A stretch of 64,000 nucleotides of DNA from Arcuatula senhousia (lineage: Eukaryota; Mollusca; Bivalvia; Mytilida; Mytilidae), in the NCBI GenBank assembly GCA_963971305.1, contig OZ020304.1, positions 33,404,502 to 33,468,501 of the forward strand, given 5' to 3'. Within the stretch, counting starts at the first letter, position 1, and every line of letters begins with the position of its first letter. Under the pieces are notes generated by a model. The model did not search any database and was not told where the DNA came from. It was given only the letters and a program-made list of their open reading frames with translations. Positions 49,095-62,261 of this stretch are shown here, one piece after another. Made by a program: the position numbers and the translations under genes.

Positions 49095-50636
49095 TGTAAC
49101 GACCCGCCAAGGTACGTTACGACAGAACTTGGTTGACTGGATGTATAGATGAAGTCTTAGACTCAATGACTTATATGAGACTCAAAACTCTGGAGTCGTG
49201 CTAGACTCGAGACTCAAGAGACCCCTTACTTGACTTCATTCAAATGGCTATGAAAGACAATAATTCGTAAAAGTTAATGATTTATTAGATAAAATAATTT
49301 AAACAGTAAACAATTTAATTTACAAATATTAAACGTCAAATATGTATAAGTAAGAAAGTATTTTCAACCATTAAAGAGAATAGTATTATTTTGATACAAT
49401 TGCCAAACAATTAAATGATAGAAACGCCGTGCCGTTTAGGTATTTGAATGAGATTAGATTGACTGAGTCAGCAGATTGATATAGTTAAGTCTTCTGAAAG
49501 ACTTAAAGAATACTGTATTTGAGTTTACTTTGTATACTCAGAGTTCGCAGAGACTTTGATATTAAAGTGAGTCCTCACAAGACTCCTTGAGTCTCTTTTA
49601 ACGGAGTTCTTTAAAAGTCTCCTTGAGTCTTTTAACGGAGTTCTTTAAAAGTCTCCTTGAGTCGTCTTGTGAGTCTCTTTTATCGGAGTTCTTTAAAAGT
49701 CTCCTTGAGTCGTCTTGTGAGTCTCTTTTAACGGAGTTCTTCAAAAGTCTCCTTGAGTCGTCTTCAGATACAGTCTTTTTAAAGACTTTGATACTGGAGT
49801 CCTTTTAGGTTCCATCTGGAGAAGATTTATATTTAACGACCATTTCAGGTCGGAGTTGGCCTAGGGCCACAACTGAAGGAACCCGTCATCCTCGCCGCTG
49901 TTTATACTACGACGTCATTTCTGATTGGTCAATTGAAAATCTCATTCACGGCAGTGTTTACAAATGGCGTTGGATTTGCACTTTGTGTTTCTTTGATACC
50001 CGAAAATCGTTATTTACAACAAAATAAATGCTTCTACAATTAAAGTGATAATTCTAACATAACATACCTGTCTTGGATAATATTATAACAAAGTGATAGG
50101 ATTTTGCATTCATTAGAAATACAATAAAAGGTAAGATGAAGCGTGACTCAATGTGAAAATATGATCGTAAAAATGACGTTTTCTGTTCCTACATTGTTGT
50201 GCAAGTTATTAAAAGATCTAAAACCTTTTACATAGTTAGAAATGCAAAACACCAGTAACATTTTAAGACCAAAACGATCTAATTAGGTGAAATATTGTTA
50301 AAATGATGCAATATGTATGGTACATGAAAAACACCTATTGAAAACGTAAGCAAAACGTAAGTAAGTCGTACGTTGTATCTGTAAACAGACCTCAAACATG
50401 ATTATACTCTTATAAATTAATAACCAGTTGACAAATAAATAATAAGTTAAACAACTATTCTGTAATAACTCGAAAAAGTATTAAAACTTTAAGGTAATAT
50501 GCCATTTTTTTTAAATACGGAAAATGAAAGTAAAATCTAAAAATAGTATAACTTCAAATGTAAACAATATGTTTTGACGTTGAAATAGACAAGCATAACA
50601 TGAAACTTGTGAACACTGAAAGTCAAAATCGATACA
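49095..50636 (-). repeat. LTR3 (right end of array)
   Basis: 1542 bp, apparently identical in length to LTR2. Sequence identity with the other copies stops exactly at 50636, where host sequence ATATATATT begins. Confidence 0.9.
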
Positions 50637-50640
50637 ATAT

Positions 50641-51868
50641 ATATTAAAACAGGTGTCTACATTGATACACCTCACTTGTGATTTTCTTCACCAGCCAACT
50701 CTAAACTTATTGTGTGGTTCGTAAACTTATTGTGTGGTTCGGTGTTTAACTCCCTTGTCGACGCACCTGTGGCATATATATTGGGCGGTCAGTTTTAATG
50801 GCTGATGAAATAAGAGTCCCCGGAGAACTGGAGAAAGGTCAGGTCAATGACAAACCTCACTAGCCTATCATTACATAAGCATCAGCTTAATCAAAATAAT
50901 TAGATGGTAGAAAACAAAAGTACTCATACATGTACAATAAAAATGGGAAACGAAAGACAAAGTTATCATTGAGGATATCGATATACATGTACATTGCAAG
51001 CCGGGACAGATATCTGGTGTTTTTGTTCTTTTTTCGTACAAATTATAATGATTTGGATTTTCAAATGCATGATGGGGTATCAATTTTATCAAATTGGGAA
51101 TAACCGTCAAATATATGATACGCTTGCCCAATTTATCATTCATTTGTGATTTAGTTGACGGCATAAACCAACAAAATCTCAATAGATTTTTTAAATTTTA
51201 GAAATATCATGAATGGAGTGGAAAATACCAATAAAAATAGAAGAAAAAGATTGTTTATTGTCAGACAGTTTCACGCCGCACGAAAAAATGCAACACGTGT
51301 AAATATTTTTTTTCGATTAAACATCTTGTCCCCGGGTGTCTTTCAGCTTCATAGGAAGGGGATGGCACATTGATAGTTTCCAATTTTAGATTTTTAGGTA
51401 TTAAAGATGCATTGATTTTACCATAAAAACAAACCCAATGCAGTTTTTACACTTTAAAATATAGTTGGTGCCTAGATTTTTTTAATGGATATCCAGGGTA
51501 CTTTTCGGTGTACGATGTAACTTAATTTTTACTGGAAATATATAACATATCTCCCTAGAATGACTTAAAATTTAATGAACAAATCAAACTGGTAAACTGC
51601 GGTTGTTTTGCCTAATTCTTTTGAATGTTTGAGTGCGTATTTGTTATCGATATGCCACACTATAAATGGTATTTATCTAATTCTTAGAAAAAAGTAGTAC
51701 GTAATAGAAATATTTGTGTTAAAGTGAACCGGAATCAAACATTAAGTGTTTCTCCATGGCGTGGATGGCAAGAGGCAGAAGCGGAAAGGGGAAGGAAACG
51801 CATCAAGAGTCCTCGTCAGTTTTCATTGAATAAATGTAGGTAAACACAAGGAAAATATTCATTTGCAG
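50641..51868. other. Upstream region of the second membrane gene
   Basis: It begins immediately after the LTR array. A 20-base segment TAAACTTATTGTGTGGTTCG is duplicated at 50705-50745. A probable untranslated exon of the downstream gene spans roughly 51720-51840. Confidence 0.45.
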
Positions 51869-51889
51869 TCCAAACATGCATCAGTAACG

Positions 51890-52085
51890 ATGGATGAATA
51901 CGAGACGGTTGATTTACCACAATTAAACATCCCCCAGAAGAATATTGCTCCAATTGAAGTTGAAGTTCCAAAAAGAAAATTTTCCAAACTAAAATGGATG
52001 ATTTTGGGAAGCCTTGTGCTTTTGTTAGTTTTGCTCTTGACTATGGGGTTCAGTTTTCTGCTTGTCAAGTATTTACAAAAACAAG
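51890..52085 (+). CDS. First coding exon of a second single-pass membrane protein
   Basis: The exon opens at 51869 after ATTTGCAG, and an ATG at 51890 begins a 65-residue segment ending at AAG|GTGAGT in phase 1. It encodes an acidic tail, a basic patch (PKRKFSKLKW) and a helix of about 24 hydrophobic residues (MILGSLVLLLVLLLTM onward), then a lysine-containing end. No signal peptide is seen; the basic patch before the helix favours an inside N-terminus (type II). A 5-prime untranslated exon probably lies near 51720-51840 with a donor around 51840. The plan (tail, helix, phase-1 exit) matches the gene at 400-36637. Confidence 0.65.
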
Positions 52086-53171
52086 GTGAGTATTTTTTTC
52101 AATTCAACAACTCTTGATATATTTTAGTATGCTTCTTAGAAGTTTTATTCAGCTCAACTGCTAAATGTTTTAACATCTTCCCCAGAAAACAAACTTTCCA
52201 ATTTAATAATCAACAACAGACTGCCGCTGAGTCTCTTTTTGAGAATAATATTAACCAATTTCGGTTAACGGTGCATCTTTTCACAAAAGTTTCATACCGC
52301 TACAGTGCGGTTCAAATCGAAGGGTTACAAACCTCCAACAGCGTCAACAATAATATTTATTTTGTTTTAAAGCATACTTATGGAGTGTGAATTCTTCAAT
52401 TTTGATTGTGTCAATTAAAATTTTGAGAGTGAAACGTGTAATGATATTTCAAATCATACTTTCATACTTTTTGCGGCCGTGCCATTCAAACTTCTGCTTG
52501 CAACAGAGTGCTAGAAAACAAAATCTAAATGTTTTCAAAAGCTTTAAGCCCAGAGCATATTTAATTTTTAGACAAAATATGCACCATTATTGCCAGCATT
52601 CCAAATTGATTGAGAGCAAAATGTCGCCAAGAAACAATTTTGTAATGGGTTTAACTGGCTAGGTTTTTTTAACAACTATCACCATATACGCTTAACCCTA
52701 ATCAAATTATAAAGGATGCAAAGAGGCACCAATGGGGCATTGGAGTGTCAAAAGTCCGCATGGACAACAAAGAAACCGGCAAACACGAACAAGAACAGCA
52801 AGAAGAAACACAATACACAAAATCGATAACTTTGTAATATCAAGAATATTCAGTGATTGTTTTGCTGATAGTTGTACTGAGATAATCACCACAATATCCC
52901 TATTATGTCTTTACAACCGTGTTGTATTAAATGTTACTACCAGATACTAAGACCACAAGGGAAGAGGTAGGTTTGGGGCACCATTAAACCTGGTTTGATC
53001 CGTCATTATTTGGAATGCCTGTACCAAGTCAGGGCCATTCGCGATCTTTATTTTATCTGGTATGTCTTCCTTGTTTGTCTTTGCTTTTGGACATTAAGAT
53101 TGATCCTCCAAGTTCGGTAATTGTGTTATTTGTTATAACCTTTATTTATCTATGTTTAATATTTATCATAG

Positions 53172-53228
53172 AATATGAAGAGATTTTGAGAACATTAACT
53201 GAAATGGACCAGAACAAACGACAAGAAG
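53172..53228 (+). CDS. Stalk exon 1 of the second membrane protein (57 nt)
   Basis: TTATCATAG|57 nt|GTAATT, phase 1-1. It encodes EYEEILRTLTEMDQNKRQE, with a heptad-like spacing of I, L, L and M that suggests a short coiled coil. Confidence 0.5.
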
Positions 53229-54347
53229 GTAATTTATATATGAAATGTCCATTTACAATAAGTTGCAAGATGAAACGGGCGCTCTATATAATTTTTATTG
53301 AATTTGTACGAAACTTGTTTGTCTAATTTACATTGTGGTTTTTTTTCTAATTTACCGCTTGTTATGTAAGCTGTGTCGTATGCACTTTATAATTATTTTC
53401 TATTTATGACCTTAGAATCGCAACTGAGGATTGAGGTTTTGCGCCATAAAACCTGTTTTAACCCATCATTTTATGTTATTATTACGTTATTATTACAGAA
53501 ATCAAACGTATGTCCTATTATTATTATTACTACAAATTTGTACAAATGCAATGTATGGATTTACAAAATATATGCATTTGGTGGATTTTTCCTGCATATT
53601 GTATACAAATTTCTTCCGGGGGAATAAACTTCCTATATAAAGGGGTACGTGGATGTGCCAAAAATATGGGTAGGTTTTTTGAAAATTTTATATTAAAATT
53701 TGTATAGTTTTAAGAAAATTTTATATTAATTGGATCTGAGAAAATCATATCGAATTGTCTCAGATTGGATATGCTTTTTAATTTCCATAAAAAATCATGT
53801 TTTGTCCATTTTTATATAGATATGCCCCAATAATTCTGCATCAGCTATAAGTTGTGAGAAATAATCTTCATCCCTCATTATTTTTGGCAACAATTATAAT
53901 ATAGAGCTAATATATATACATGTAAAAATATTTTATGAAATTAATAAATATAACTTTATTGTTTACTGAAAATAAATATGGGTCATAAAAATTCTCGATT
54001 TATATGAATATGGGCAATAAAAACTGTCGATTTTATATAAATATGGGTATTGAATTCAAATAGAAAATGGCACATCCCCACCAAAATTTATCAAGTTACC
54101 CCGGGCAAATGTCATGGAAATTGAAATTTAAATAATATGAAAATGAGCATCGACTTAGTGACCTTTTGTTTTTATTGTTTATTTTCAATGCACATATCAA
54201 TGTCTTTTAACTTTGGACGTCTGGAAAAAATCGTATATCAATTTTTTTAGAACCTACAACTACCTTAATAGACATGATTAATATCATGCTGTAACGGAGC
54301 ACAATCTTAAGATAAAGAGTATATTCAAATATTTTTTTTCTTTCAAG

Positions 54348-54401
54348 TACGGATTGACGTCAGGAGTCAACTTGATCAAATGTCTTCTAACATGTCTAAC
54401 G
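54348..54401 (+). CDS. Stalk exon 2 of the second membrane protein (54 nt)
   Basis: TTTCTTTCAAG|54 nt|GTAAGA, phase 1-1, encoding a polar segment with SQLDQMSSNMSN, continuing the coiled-coil-like stalk and holding one N-glycosylation motif. I found no convincing later exon before 64000, so the gene either continues beyond the window or is truncated. Confidence 0.5.
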
Positions 54402-55572
54402 GTAAGATATAAGAAAAGTTGTTTCCTCATGTTAGAATATATTATATAAGGTTCATGGGTAAAATGCACGGTTTCTATAAAGTTCTATCAAATTTTTCTG
54501 ATACTTCAACACAATTTATTCAAAAGATCGGTCAGCTGTGATTTATTTCCCTAGCGATGTTCTACACAAGTGACATAAATAATGATATTCGTCACCCCGA
54601 ATTTCATGTAGATACTTTGGTTAACAAATTTATCAAATATATAAATACATGTAGAATAATGTAAACGAATGAAATAATTGATCGATGAATTTGGGTTTTG
54701 CGAATACTAATCTATGTTACGTATTTTTTGTGGGAAACTTCACGAGAGTATAATAAATTCGCACGCGATAAATCCTGTAATTCACTCAGTGAAATCCTAG
54801 AAATTTATTTAACTCGGAAATAACGATATTTCATTTATATCTACATAATAAATAACTATTTCAGTTTAAAAAATCAGTTTCAAATTGACATTCTTATATA
54901 AAGCACCATGCATATTGTTGTCTTGTTTTAGTATGCACGCATTTACATTTGATCACAAGTCAACTTCATCCAATGTCATCAAAAGATACTCTAAGATTTT
55001 AAAAAGGTCACTATGGAGTATTACATACTTTTGTTTCTCAGCACACAGTAAAATTGTTTGGTTTCAATAATAAAATATTATGGTGTATACGAAAGTTAAT
55101 AAGTGGCCATTGGTATCAAACTTCTTTACAAAATCAGCTAAATTTCTAGCCGGTACACGCATATTATTGAAATGTTCGTCTTCATAAAAGCGCGAATGCT
55201 ATAATTTTATGATTATGCAACAGTTAAGTGATTATTTTTACATTGCATTTTTTTTTTCCAAAAACTGCTTTAATATTATTTTAACGTAAAACGTGCGGCA
55301 CGAGATGGTGATAGCAAGGATCGGGCGAGGTAATTTCGTGGACAACATTCCGATTTTTATCGAACATATCAAAACAAACAAAAATGTATTTTAAAGTGAG
55401 AGAATAAAGCTCTAGGTTTAAAATAATTTTATATGTCTTCTTTATTTGACAAGTAAAACCTTTCCGCTATTAAGAAATACTGATTAAAAGCTGTTTTATA
55501 ACATGTAAATACCTTTTATCGTCCTATATATTAACCGGGCCTATTTAATTGAAAATTCGATTAATTCAAATG
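54402..55572. other. Intron or intergenic, no gene seen
   Basis: AT-rich sequence with no recognised exon, RNA gene or clear repeat. Confidence 0.5.
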
Positions 55573-55867
55573 ATTATCCTAAGAGCCATCACACTCCAAG
55601 TAACTAGATTGTATTAGTATTGGAGGTGAAAATTTGAGGAGCATCCAGTTCCTGGAGTGTGAAACACTGGTCAAATAAAACAGAGTGGGGCGGTGGGAAA
55701 AAATTACAGATTCATAAGCCTAAACCCCTTCATAACCACAACCATAGTCATAGCCACAGCTTAATCGAGAGAAAAGAATCACTTTCAATCCATAACCTGA
55801 CTGCGTTTCGAAGAATGATTTAAATTGATAGATCTCGTGACTTCTCGTGTGATGTCGCTTAGGATAA
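55573..55867. mobile_element. 295-bp MITE, deletion derivative of the neighbouring 5.35-kb element
   Basis: Its first ~65 bp and last ~70 bp match the ends of 55871-61225. Inverted ends begin ATTATCCTAAG. Only ATG separates the two elements. Confidence 0.82.
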
Positions 55868-56154
55868 ATGATTATCCTAAGAGCCATCACACTCCAAGTA
55901 ACTAGATTGTATTAGTATTGGAGGTGAAAATTTGATACGCAATAATCATCCTTTGTTATGTGAAATCAGTAACTATTTCACACTCACCACAAAACCCCCA
56001 AAACTCAAAACTCAAAACTCACCCAAACTTGTATCTTAAATATGTCTAGCCAATATACAAAAGTAAATTTTGAATACAATCCTGAAAATTACCCATAAAT
56101 TGACCTACAATGTATATTCATTTGATTAACATGCAACTGTATACCAAATATCAA

Positions 56155-56330
56155 CATTGTAGACGATAAAGAGATGTGAGATAGGCATACGCAACGCAAC
56201 CAACCCAAAACAAAATCATAAAAGGAAAACAGCTAGCAGTCACCAAGATTACCAGATCACCGGTCACCGATCGCCGTCTTGCGTTGGCCCGACTAAGACT
56301 TAACATTTTATACACAAGGTTGAACACCAC
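56155..56330 (-). repeat. Dispersed repeat family A, copy 5
   Basis: It begins GTAGACGATAAAGAGATGTG and contains CGCCGTCTTGCGTTGGCCC. It lies inside the 5.35-kb element at 55871-61225. Confidence 0.75.
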
Positions 56331-59300
56331 TGCCAAAAATTATCACCGAGACAGACGACATATGAAATGTACCATTATCTATTCGCATAAATAGACTAGA
56401 AAAAACATTAACATATAGCCAAAGGAGCAAGAACCCTTATAGTCAGTAGACCACGTTGGGGCGTATATGTAGATGATATCTTCCTGGAATAGACCAGTAC
56501 TGATGCTTATGAAACAGCCTACCAAATATCAATGATATGTCATAAACGCCAACGCTATTTGTTAAACGGACAGAAGAGTATGCCAAATCAGTATACAAAA
56601 ATTCCTAAGTCAGCAGTAGACCGTGCAATATATATATCACCTGCCTGTATACCCAATATCTATATTTTTCAAGCCATTCAATGTACACAAAATTATTTCA
56701 AAATGTTTTCCGCCTGAAAAAAGACCTAAGGTTATCGAGTCACTAGAGCGTGAAAATGGGGTCAAGGTCACACGGCATGGTAGACCATAACCTCATCACC
56801 AAGTAATTCATTGTCCACAAAAACCTTATAAAAAAGTTCACGGCCTGAAAAAACGACCAAAGTTCAGAGTCACTGGAGCGTGAAAATGGGGTTAATATCA
56901 CACGGCATTGTGACAGTTGCGTAGACCATAACCTTAACTGTCTGTATACCCAATATCAGATGCCTAGCAATTATACTTTTCAAGCAATTCAAGCAGTTTT
57001 CATTGTCCAAAAAAGTCTTACAAAAAGTTTACGACACCACCGCCGGAAAGTAATACCTAGGTCTTGCTATTCGTCGCAGGTGAGACAAAAACTTGCACTG
57101 AAGCTAACGCAATTGCATAAAATCAATGGTGTACCATGCCTGCTTCAGTTTAACAGACTTGAGAACAAACTATAGCATTAAGCCAAATCAGAAAGAAATC
57201 ACAAAATCAGTAGACCGTGGTTGCAGGGGCATACCGATGAAATGCTTTAAAAACTGATCTGTACCAACTCTAAAGCAACCACATACCAAATATCAATGTT
57301 GCGCCATAACTTGTTCACAAACAAATATAGGATTAGATTGAAATAAAGTAAACATGTGTAAATTGTGCCCGATAGTGGCACCTTTATTCTCATTGTCAGC
57401 CACAGCTTTACTAACGAGTCTTTCAATGAAACGTAGACCATCATTTTGACCTAATCAAAAATTTGCTTACACTAATTTAAACCTCATCTCACCCTTTAAA
57501 TGTCCATAACGCATAAATCCAATTTTAAAATAAAACAAATAATAATGCAACAACTTTATTCACAAATATACAGTACAAACTGACAAAGGAAACGGCAAAA
57601 CTATCAGTCAATATTTTTCGTCCCCAGGTTATCATTCGCAATATTGAAAATAAGCCCAGTTTTATATCACCAAAACGTTGATAGCAATTAACCGATATCC
57701 CAGGCTAAATCCAAAACCCTACTTATAAATATATGGCCACCACAAAATAAAGTTGAGAAAAGGCTTGTCCCTATCTATGAAAATAAATTTGCAAACTTTC
57801 GGCATTCAGAATCGAAATTTCACCGAGAATTTCCTGCACATTATAACATAACAAAAGATTTAGCCTGTATAATAACACTTTTATCGGTCTAACTAAAAGG
57901 CTTCTTCCTTAGCGTTTCCAAATTTCAACATTGATTTAATAGATTAATGTGAACGTTTGTCCCCCAATACTGTAACTTTTCACATGAAATTATTCTTCAT
58001 AAAAATTATAGCTTTCAAAAACATTCGCTGCTTTGTAAAACCGATTAGGAGGTTGAAGAACTTCTCCTCTGTAGTTTCAACAAAAAATTCATGGTCAACA
58101 AAAAGTAGGATCAAAAGAAAATCTCAACTTCAATTGATTGACTAATTTTAGCATGATCAGTTTACAATAAAAATGTTATAAATATATCATTGTATAAAGA
58201 GATAGATGTAAAATTTTCAAAAGGAAATTACAGAGAAAAAGCTCTCCAACCCCCATCCCGCGTGACATAAGCCACTAAGGATTAGATTCCCTGGAATGGA
58301 AATTAGAAAACTATCTCAAGTCAATTATTCTTTGAGTAAACGTAGCACTTGAAATTTCTGAGTATACAACAAGGTTCTCAAAGTTAAAATAAGTTACAAG
58401 TATCATCATGCGCTTCAAATTGTTTATATGCCTGCAAAGCTTTACTATAGAACTCAATTTCCGGATGGTTCGTTTTATGATCGAGCACTAAGCTATAGAA
58501 CCTTCAAGGCGGCATCAAGGACACAAACAGGCATCAATTTAGGTCTTCCAGTCATAGCTCTGACGTTTTTACGTCCCTGCCTATCATCCAAATCATTTTC
58601 CAATTACTGATGTCTCCCTTCGAGATCCCAATACTATAATTACTTGCAGACGTTATATAGTTACACCTGTGTTGTTAACCGAAACTGGCTCCGATCTTTC
58701 AATGCCTACAAAACGACATAACATGCTACTAAATATTTATATTACTCAATATACCTATAAGAAACGCAGACCCTATGTCACATACAAGTATCTGTTACTA
58801 AATCATTTAAACATACTAGACATTCAACTTTAACTTCCAATTTGTACAACACACATGACATACATGACAATTCGGGACGAGATAATGCCCCGACGCAAAA
58901 ACATGAACTATCTATAGCTAGAACATAAAAGTTCTTAAAGTCCCTCACAGAGCCAGTTTTTTTTCTTTATCTTTTCCCGCGATGAGAAAACGTACATGAA
59001 ACTAGATTGTGTTCAACAATATCTTAAACTAAAGTATTAATTACAAACTTTAAAAAAGCCTTCTCTCTAAACACAATATGCATTGCTCTACAGCATCTAA
59101 ATCTTACCCTTTCGATCCTTCAACTAAATTAACCATTAAGGAGCCAACTGCTAAGAACTTCCAAAGTGATGTTCAACCATCTACAAGTAAATTAAAATAC
59201 ACTACATAAACATAATTGATCGAAGCATGTCGTGAGTCGATATATTACTGGACGAGAACATGTTTTTTTGTGTTTTTTTTTTACATTTAAGCCGCTTCAG

Positions 59301-59579
59301 AATATACATATAGAATATAACCGATAAAATCAGCATCCATTCTGACTACAAGAATACAACAAAATTGTACCATGTTAAACCCCAATCTCTTATTTCGAGG
59401 TCCATACTCCGAAACGTAATTCAACAACCGAGGCGACACTATCCGCTAAGTGATTTTAAATTCTATAAACAAACGGACGACAGCATCCGCACTTCAAAAT
59501 ATAAATTGCCAAGCTACTTTAGTCCAAATTAAAAATTCACCAAATAACACACCAAGTTCTTGCTCCAAAATTATTGAAT

Positions 59580-60990
59580 TTACCAAACGGTCACCATGCT
59601 CGGACTTCAAAATAAAAAATTAATCCTACAGACACCATGCTCATACTTCAAAATAAAAATTTAATCCTACAGACACCATGCTCGTACTTCAAAATAAAAA
59701 TTTAATCCTACAGACACCATGCTCGTACTTCAATATAAAAAATTAATCTTACAGACACCATGCTCGTACATCAAAATTAATCATACAGACACCATGCTCG
59801 TACATCAAAATTAATCATACAGACACCATTGCTCGTATACTTCAAAATTAAAAACTAATCATACAGACACCATGCTCATACTTCAAAATCAAAAATTAAT
59901 CATGCAGACACCATGCTCGTACTTCAAAATAAAAAATCAATCCTACAGACACCATGCTCGTACTTCAAAATCAAAAATTAATCATACAGCCACCATGCTC
60001 GTACTTCAAAATCAAAAATTAATCCGACACCATGCTCGCACTTCAAAATCAAAAATTAATCATACAGACACCATGCTCTTACTTCAAAATCAAAAAATTT
60101 ACCAACTGAACACTATGTCCTTGGCCTTCTTCAAAATTAAAAATCAACAAAACGGACACCAGGTCATTTATATTGCTATAAAATTAAAAATTAACTAAAC
60201 GGACACCATGCCCGTGTTTCAAAATGAAAAATTAATCAAACAGACACTATTCCCGTGCTTCAATTTAAATAATTAACCAAACGGACCATGCCCGTGCTTC
60301 ACAATTAAAAAATTAACCAAACGGATCCATGGCCGGGCTTCAAAATCAAATATTTACCAAATGGACCCATGTTCGGGCTCCAAAATCAAATATTTACCAA
60401 ATGGACCCATGTCCGGGCTTCAAAATCAAATATTTACCAAATGGACCCATGTCCGTGTTCCAAAATTAAAAATTAACATAACGGACCCATGTCTGTGCCT
60501 TATAATTGAAAAATTAACCAAACAGACCCTGGCATGTCTTAGCTTCAAAAATAAAAAATTAACCAAACGGACCAATATCTTTGCTTCAAAATTAAAAAAA
60601 TAACCAAACGGACCCATACATGTCCGTGCTTCAAAATTAAAAATTAACCAAACGGACCAATGTCCGCTTCATCATTAAAAAATTAACCAAACGGACCCAT
60701 GTCCGCTTCATCATTAAAAAATTAACCAAACGGACCCATGTCCGTTTCATCATTAAAAAGTTAACCAAACGGACCCATGTCCGCTTCATCATTAAAAAAT
60801 TAACCAAACGGACCCATGTCCGCTTCATCATTAAAAAATTAACCAAACGGACCCATGTCCGTTTCATCATTAAAAAATTAACCAAACGGACCCATGTCCG
60901 TTTCATCATTAAAAAGTTAACCAAACGGACCCATGTCCGTGCTTCAAAATTAAAAATTAACAAAACGGACCCATGTCCGTACTATAAAAT
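59580..60990. repeat. Satellite of ~39-43-bp units with a sequence gradient
   Basis: About 34 units. Left units carry CAGACACCATGCTCGTACTT; right units carry CGGACCCATGTCCG, a palindrome, followed by CTTCATCATTAAAAAATTAA. Long frames across it encode only the repeat and are not genes. Confidence 0.92.
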
Positions 60991-61225
60991 CTCTCAAAAG
61001 GACCATAATGTCCTCACAAGCATGCAAATAAAAAGAAAAATATACTTACATAAAAGCAATGGATAATTTCCGAGACCGTGTAATACAAGGCAACGACTTG
61101 CACGTGCTCAAAAGTACCGCGAAAAGGAGAGGACAGGAGAGCGTCTGTCCTCGCCGACTGCGTGTCGAAGAATGATTTAAATTGATAGATCTCGTGACTT
61201 CTCGTGTGATGTCGCTTAGGATAAT

Positions 61226-62261
61226 GACATTAGTCTCGATCACCCAGACGATAAGAGTCTGGGACAGTCCCATTACCTATTTTGTTATGTGTACGTTCGG
61301 AGTACTTTCAGGCTTTATCATAATGTTCGATGAAAATCACTCAACCGTATGTTCAGAATTCTGTGTATATGGTTCAGTGATTTTATGCAAATGCAATAGC
61401 GAGATAACTTCTCCAATTGATGTGATTTGTTCTCTTAAAACATAATATTTCTTATTTTACAATAAGACATCCTATTTTACATTTTTGAACACAAGTTGGT
61501 TTTGTTAACAATAAAAAATCGTTTCATCGTTAAATTGTACTCACGGGCGTCCACCTGGTTTTGGAAATTGTTTATGTTTATTGGAGTTAGAAATTGGGAC
61601 ATTCTTGATTACAGAACCATGAACGTTTGACCAATCCGATTCTCGATTTTGCAGAACCAGTTGTCAAAAACCAAGGAAGACCAATGAAACGTTAATTGAG
61701 TTTTTAAAGTTGGTTCATTTCAGATTAAAATGAATCTTGTATGCTAAACACGTCATATACACACGTGGTAAAGGTTAAAAGGTATAACGATCGCCACCTA
61801 GCGGTTACGAGAAATCAACAGGTGTTTTCCCAGACTCACTACCTCGGTAGTATGAGTTTGGGTTCGAGACTATAATGACATAAGACCCTCAATGGGGAAA
61901 TTTCTAAACCGCTTTCTCTTGTTAATTATAGTGGGAAAGGGGTAAGAAAAAAACAAACAGTTACAAAAGCCATTTGCATAGACCGCGTTTGTTTACATCC
62001 ATTTTCCAAAGTATTTTTAAAATGGGCTTGCGCGGGCACTTCCGAGAGAGTTCAAACTTGAATCGTATACATCTGGTTTGCATAATACAACTCGGGAAGC
62101 AAATGATTGTTAAAGACAAATTTTTGTTTATTTCTGCAAAAACCCCACTGTTTAATGGACTTTTTGTAGCTTTAATAAAAGTTCTTACAAACAATTTATA
62201 TCTTTAAAGCTTAAAAGGACTGTTAAAAATTTTATGATTTTTTTATTTAATATTAGTTTAA
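61226..62261. other. Intergenic; possible tRNA-like SINE fragment
   Basis: At 61795-61880 a B-box-like GGTTCGAGACT follows an A-box-like TAGCGGTTACG at a tRNA-like distance. No cloverleaf was confirmed. The rest shows nothing recognisable. Confidence 0.3.

Larger units (their letters stand above)
40687..50636 (-). mobile_element. Tandem LTR retrotransposon array (three LTRs, two Gag-only internal regions)
   Basis: The array reads LTR1 40687-42390, internal 42391-44971, LTR2 44972-46513, internal 46514-49094, LTR3 49095-50636. LTR2 and LTR3 are 1542 bp each; LTR1 is 1704 bp because of a 162-bp insertion. LTRs start TGTA and end TACA. The bases ATAT flank the whole array (40683-40686 and 50637-50640), as a 4-bp target duplication would. 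Coding direction is minus. The two internal regions are both 2581 bp and nearly identical. A purine tract (AAAGGTGGGGCAA on the minus strand, 42391-42403) abuts the LTR, and a TGG-containing primer-site-like stretch lies at 44949-44971. No protease, reverse transcriptase or integrase is encoded, so the element is non-autonomous. Confidence 0.9.
55871..61225. mobile_element. 5.35-kb element with ATTATCCTAAG inverted ends
   Basis: The left end ATTATCCTAAGAGCCATCAC and the complement of the right end (ATTATCCTAAGCGACATCAC) form inverted repeats of about 23 bp with two mismatches. The interior holds a family A copy, repeated phrases such as ACCAAATATCAA and AGTAGACC (56150-57300) and a satellite at 59580-60990. 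No transposase is recognised, so it is presumably mobilised in trans. Confidence 0.75.

Noticed and set aside
40687..50636. Tandem duplication of a host gene
   Set aside because: TGTA/TACA ends, purine tract, outer ATAT duplication and the zinc-knuckle Gag identify a retrotransposon instead.
53415..53510. Extra exon of the second membrane gene after CTTAG at 53415
   Set aside because: No donor follows, and the segment resembles the dispersed CATAAAACCTG...TTTAACCCATC repeat.
60637..60963. Minus-strand frame encoding repeats of a 13-residue motif
   Set aside because: The 39-bp satellite unit lacks stops in this frame; there are no splice sites, start context or conservation to support a protein.
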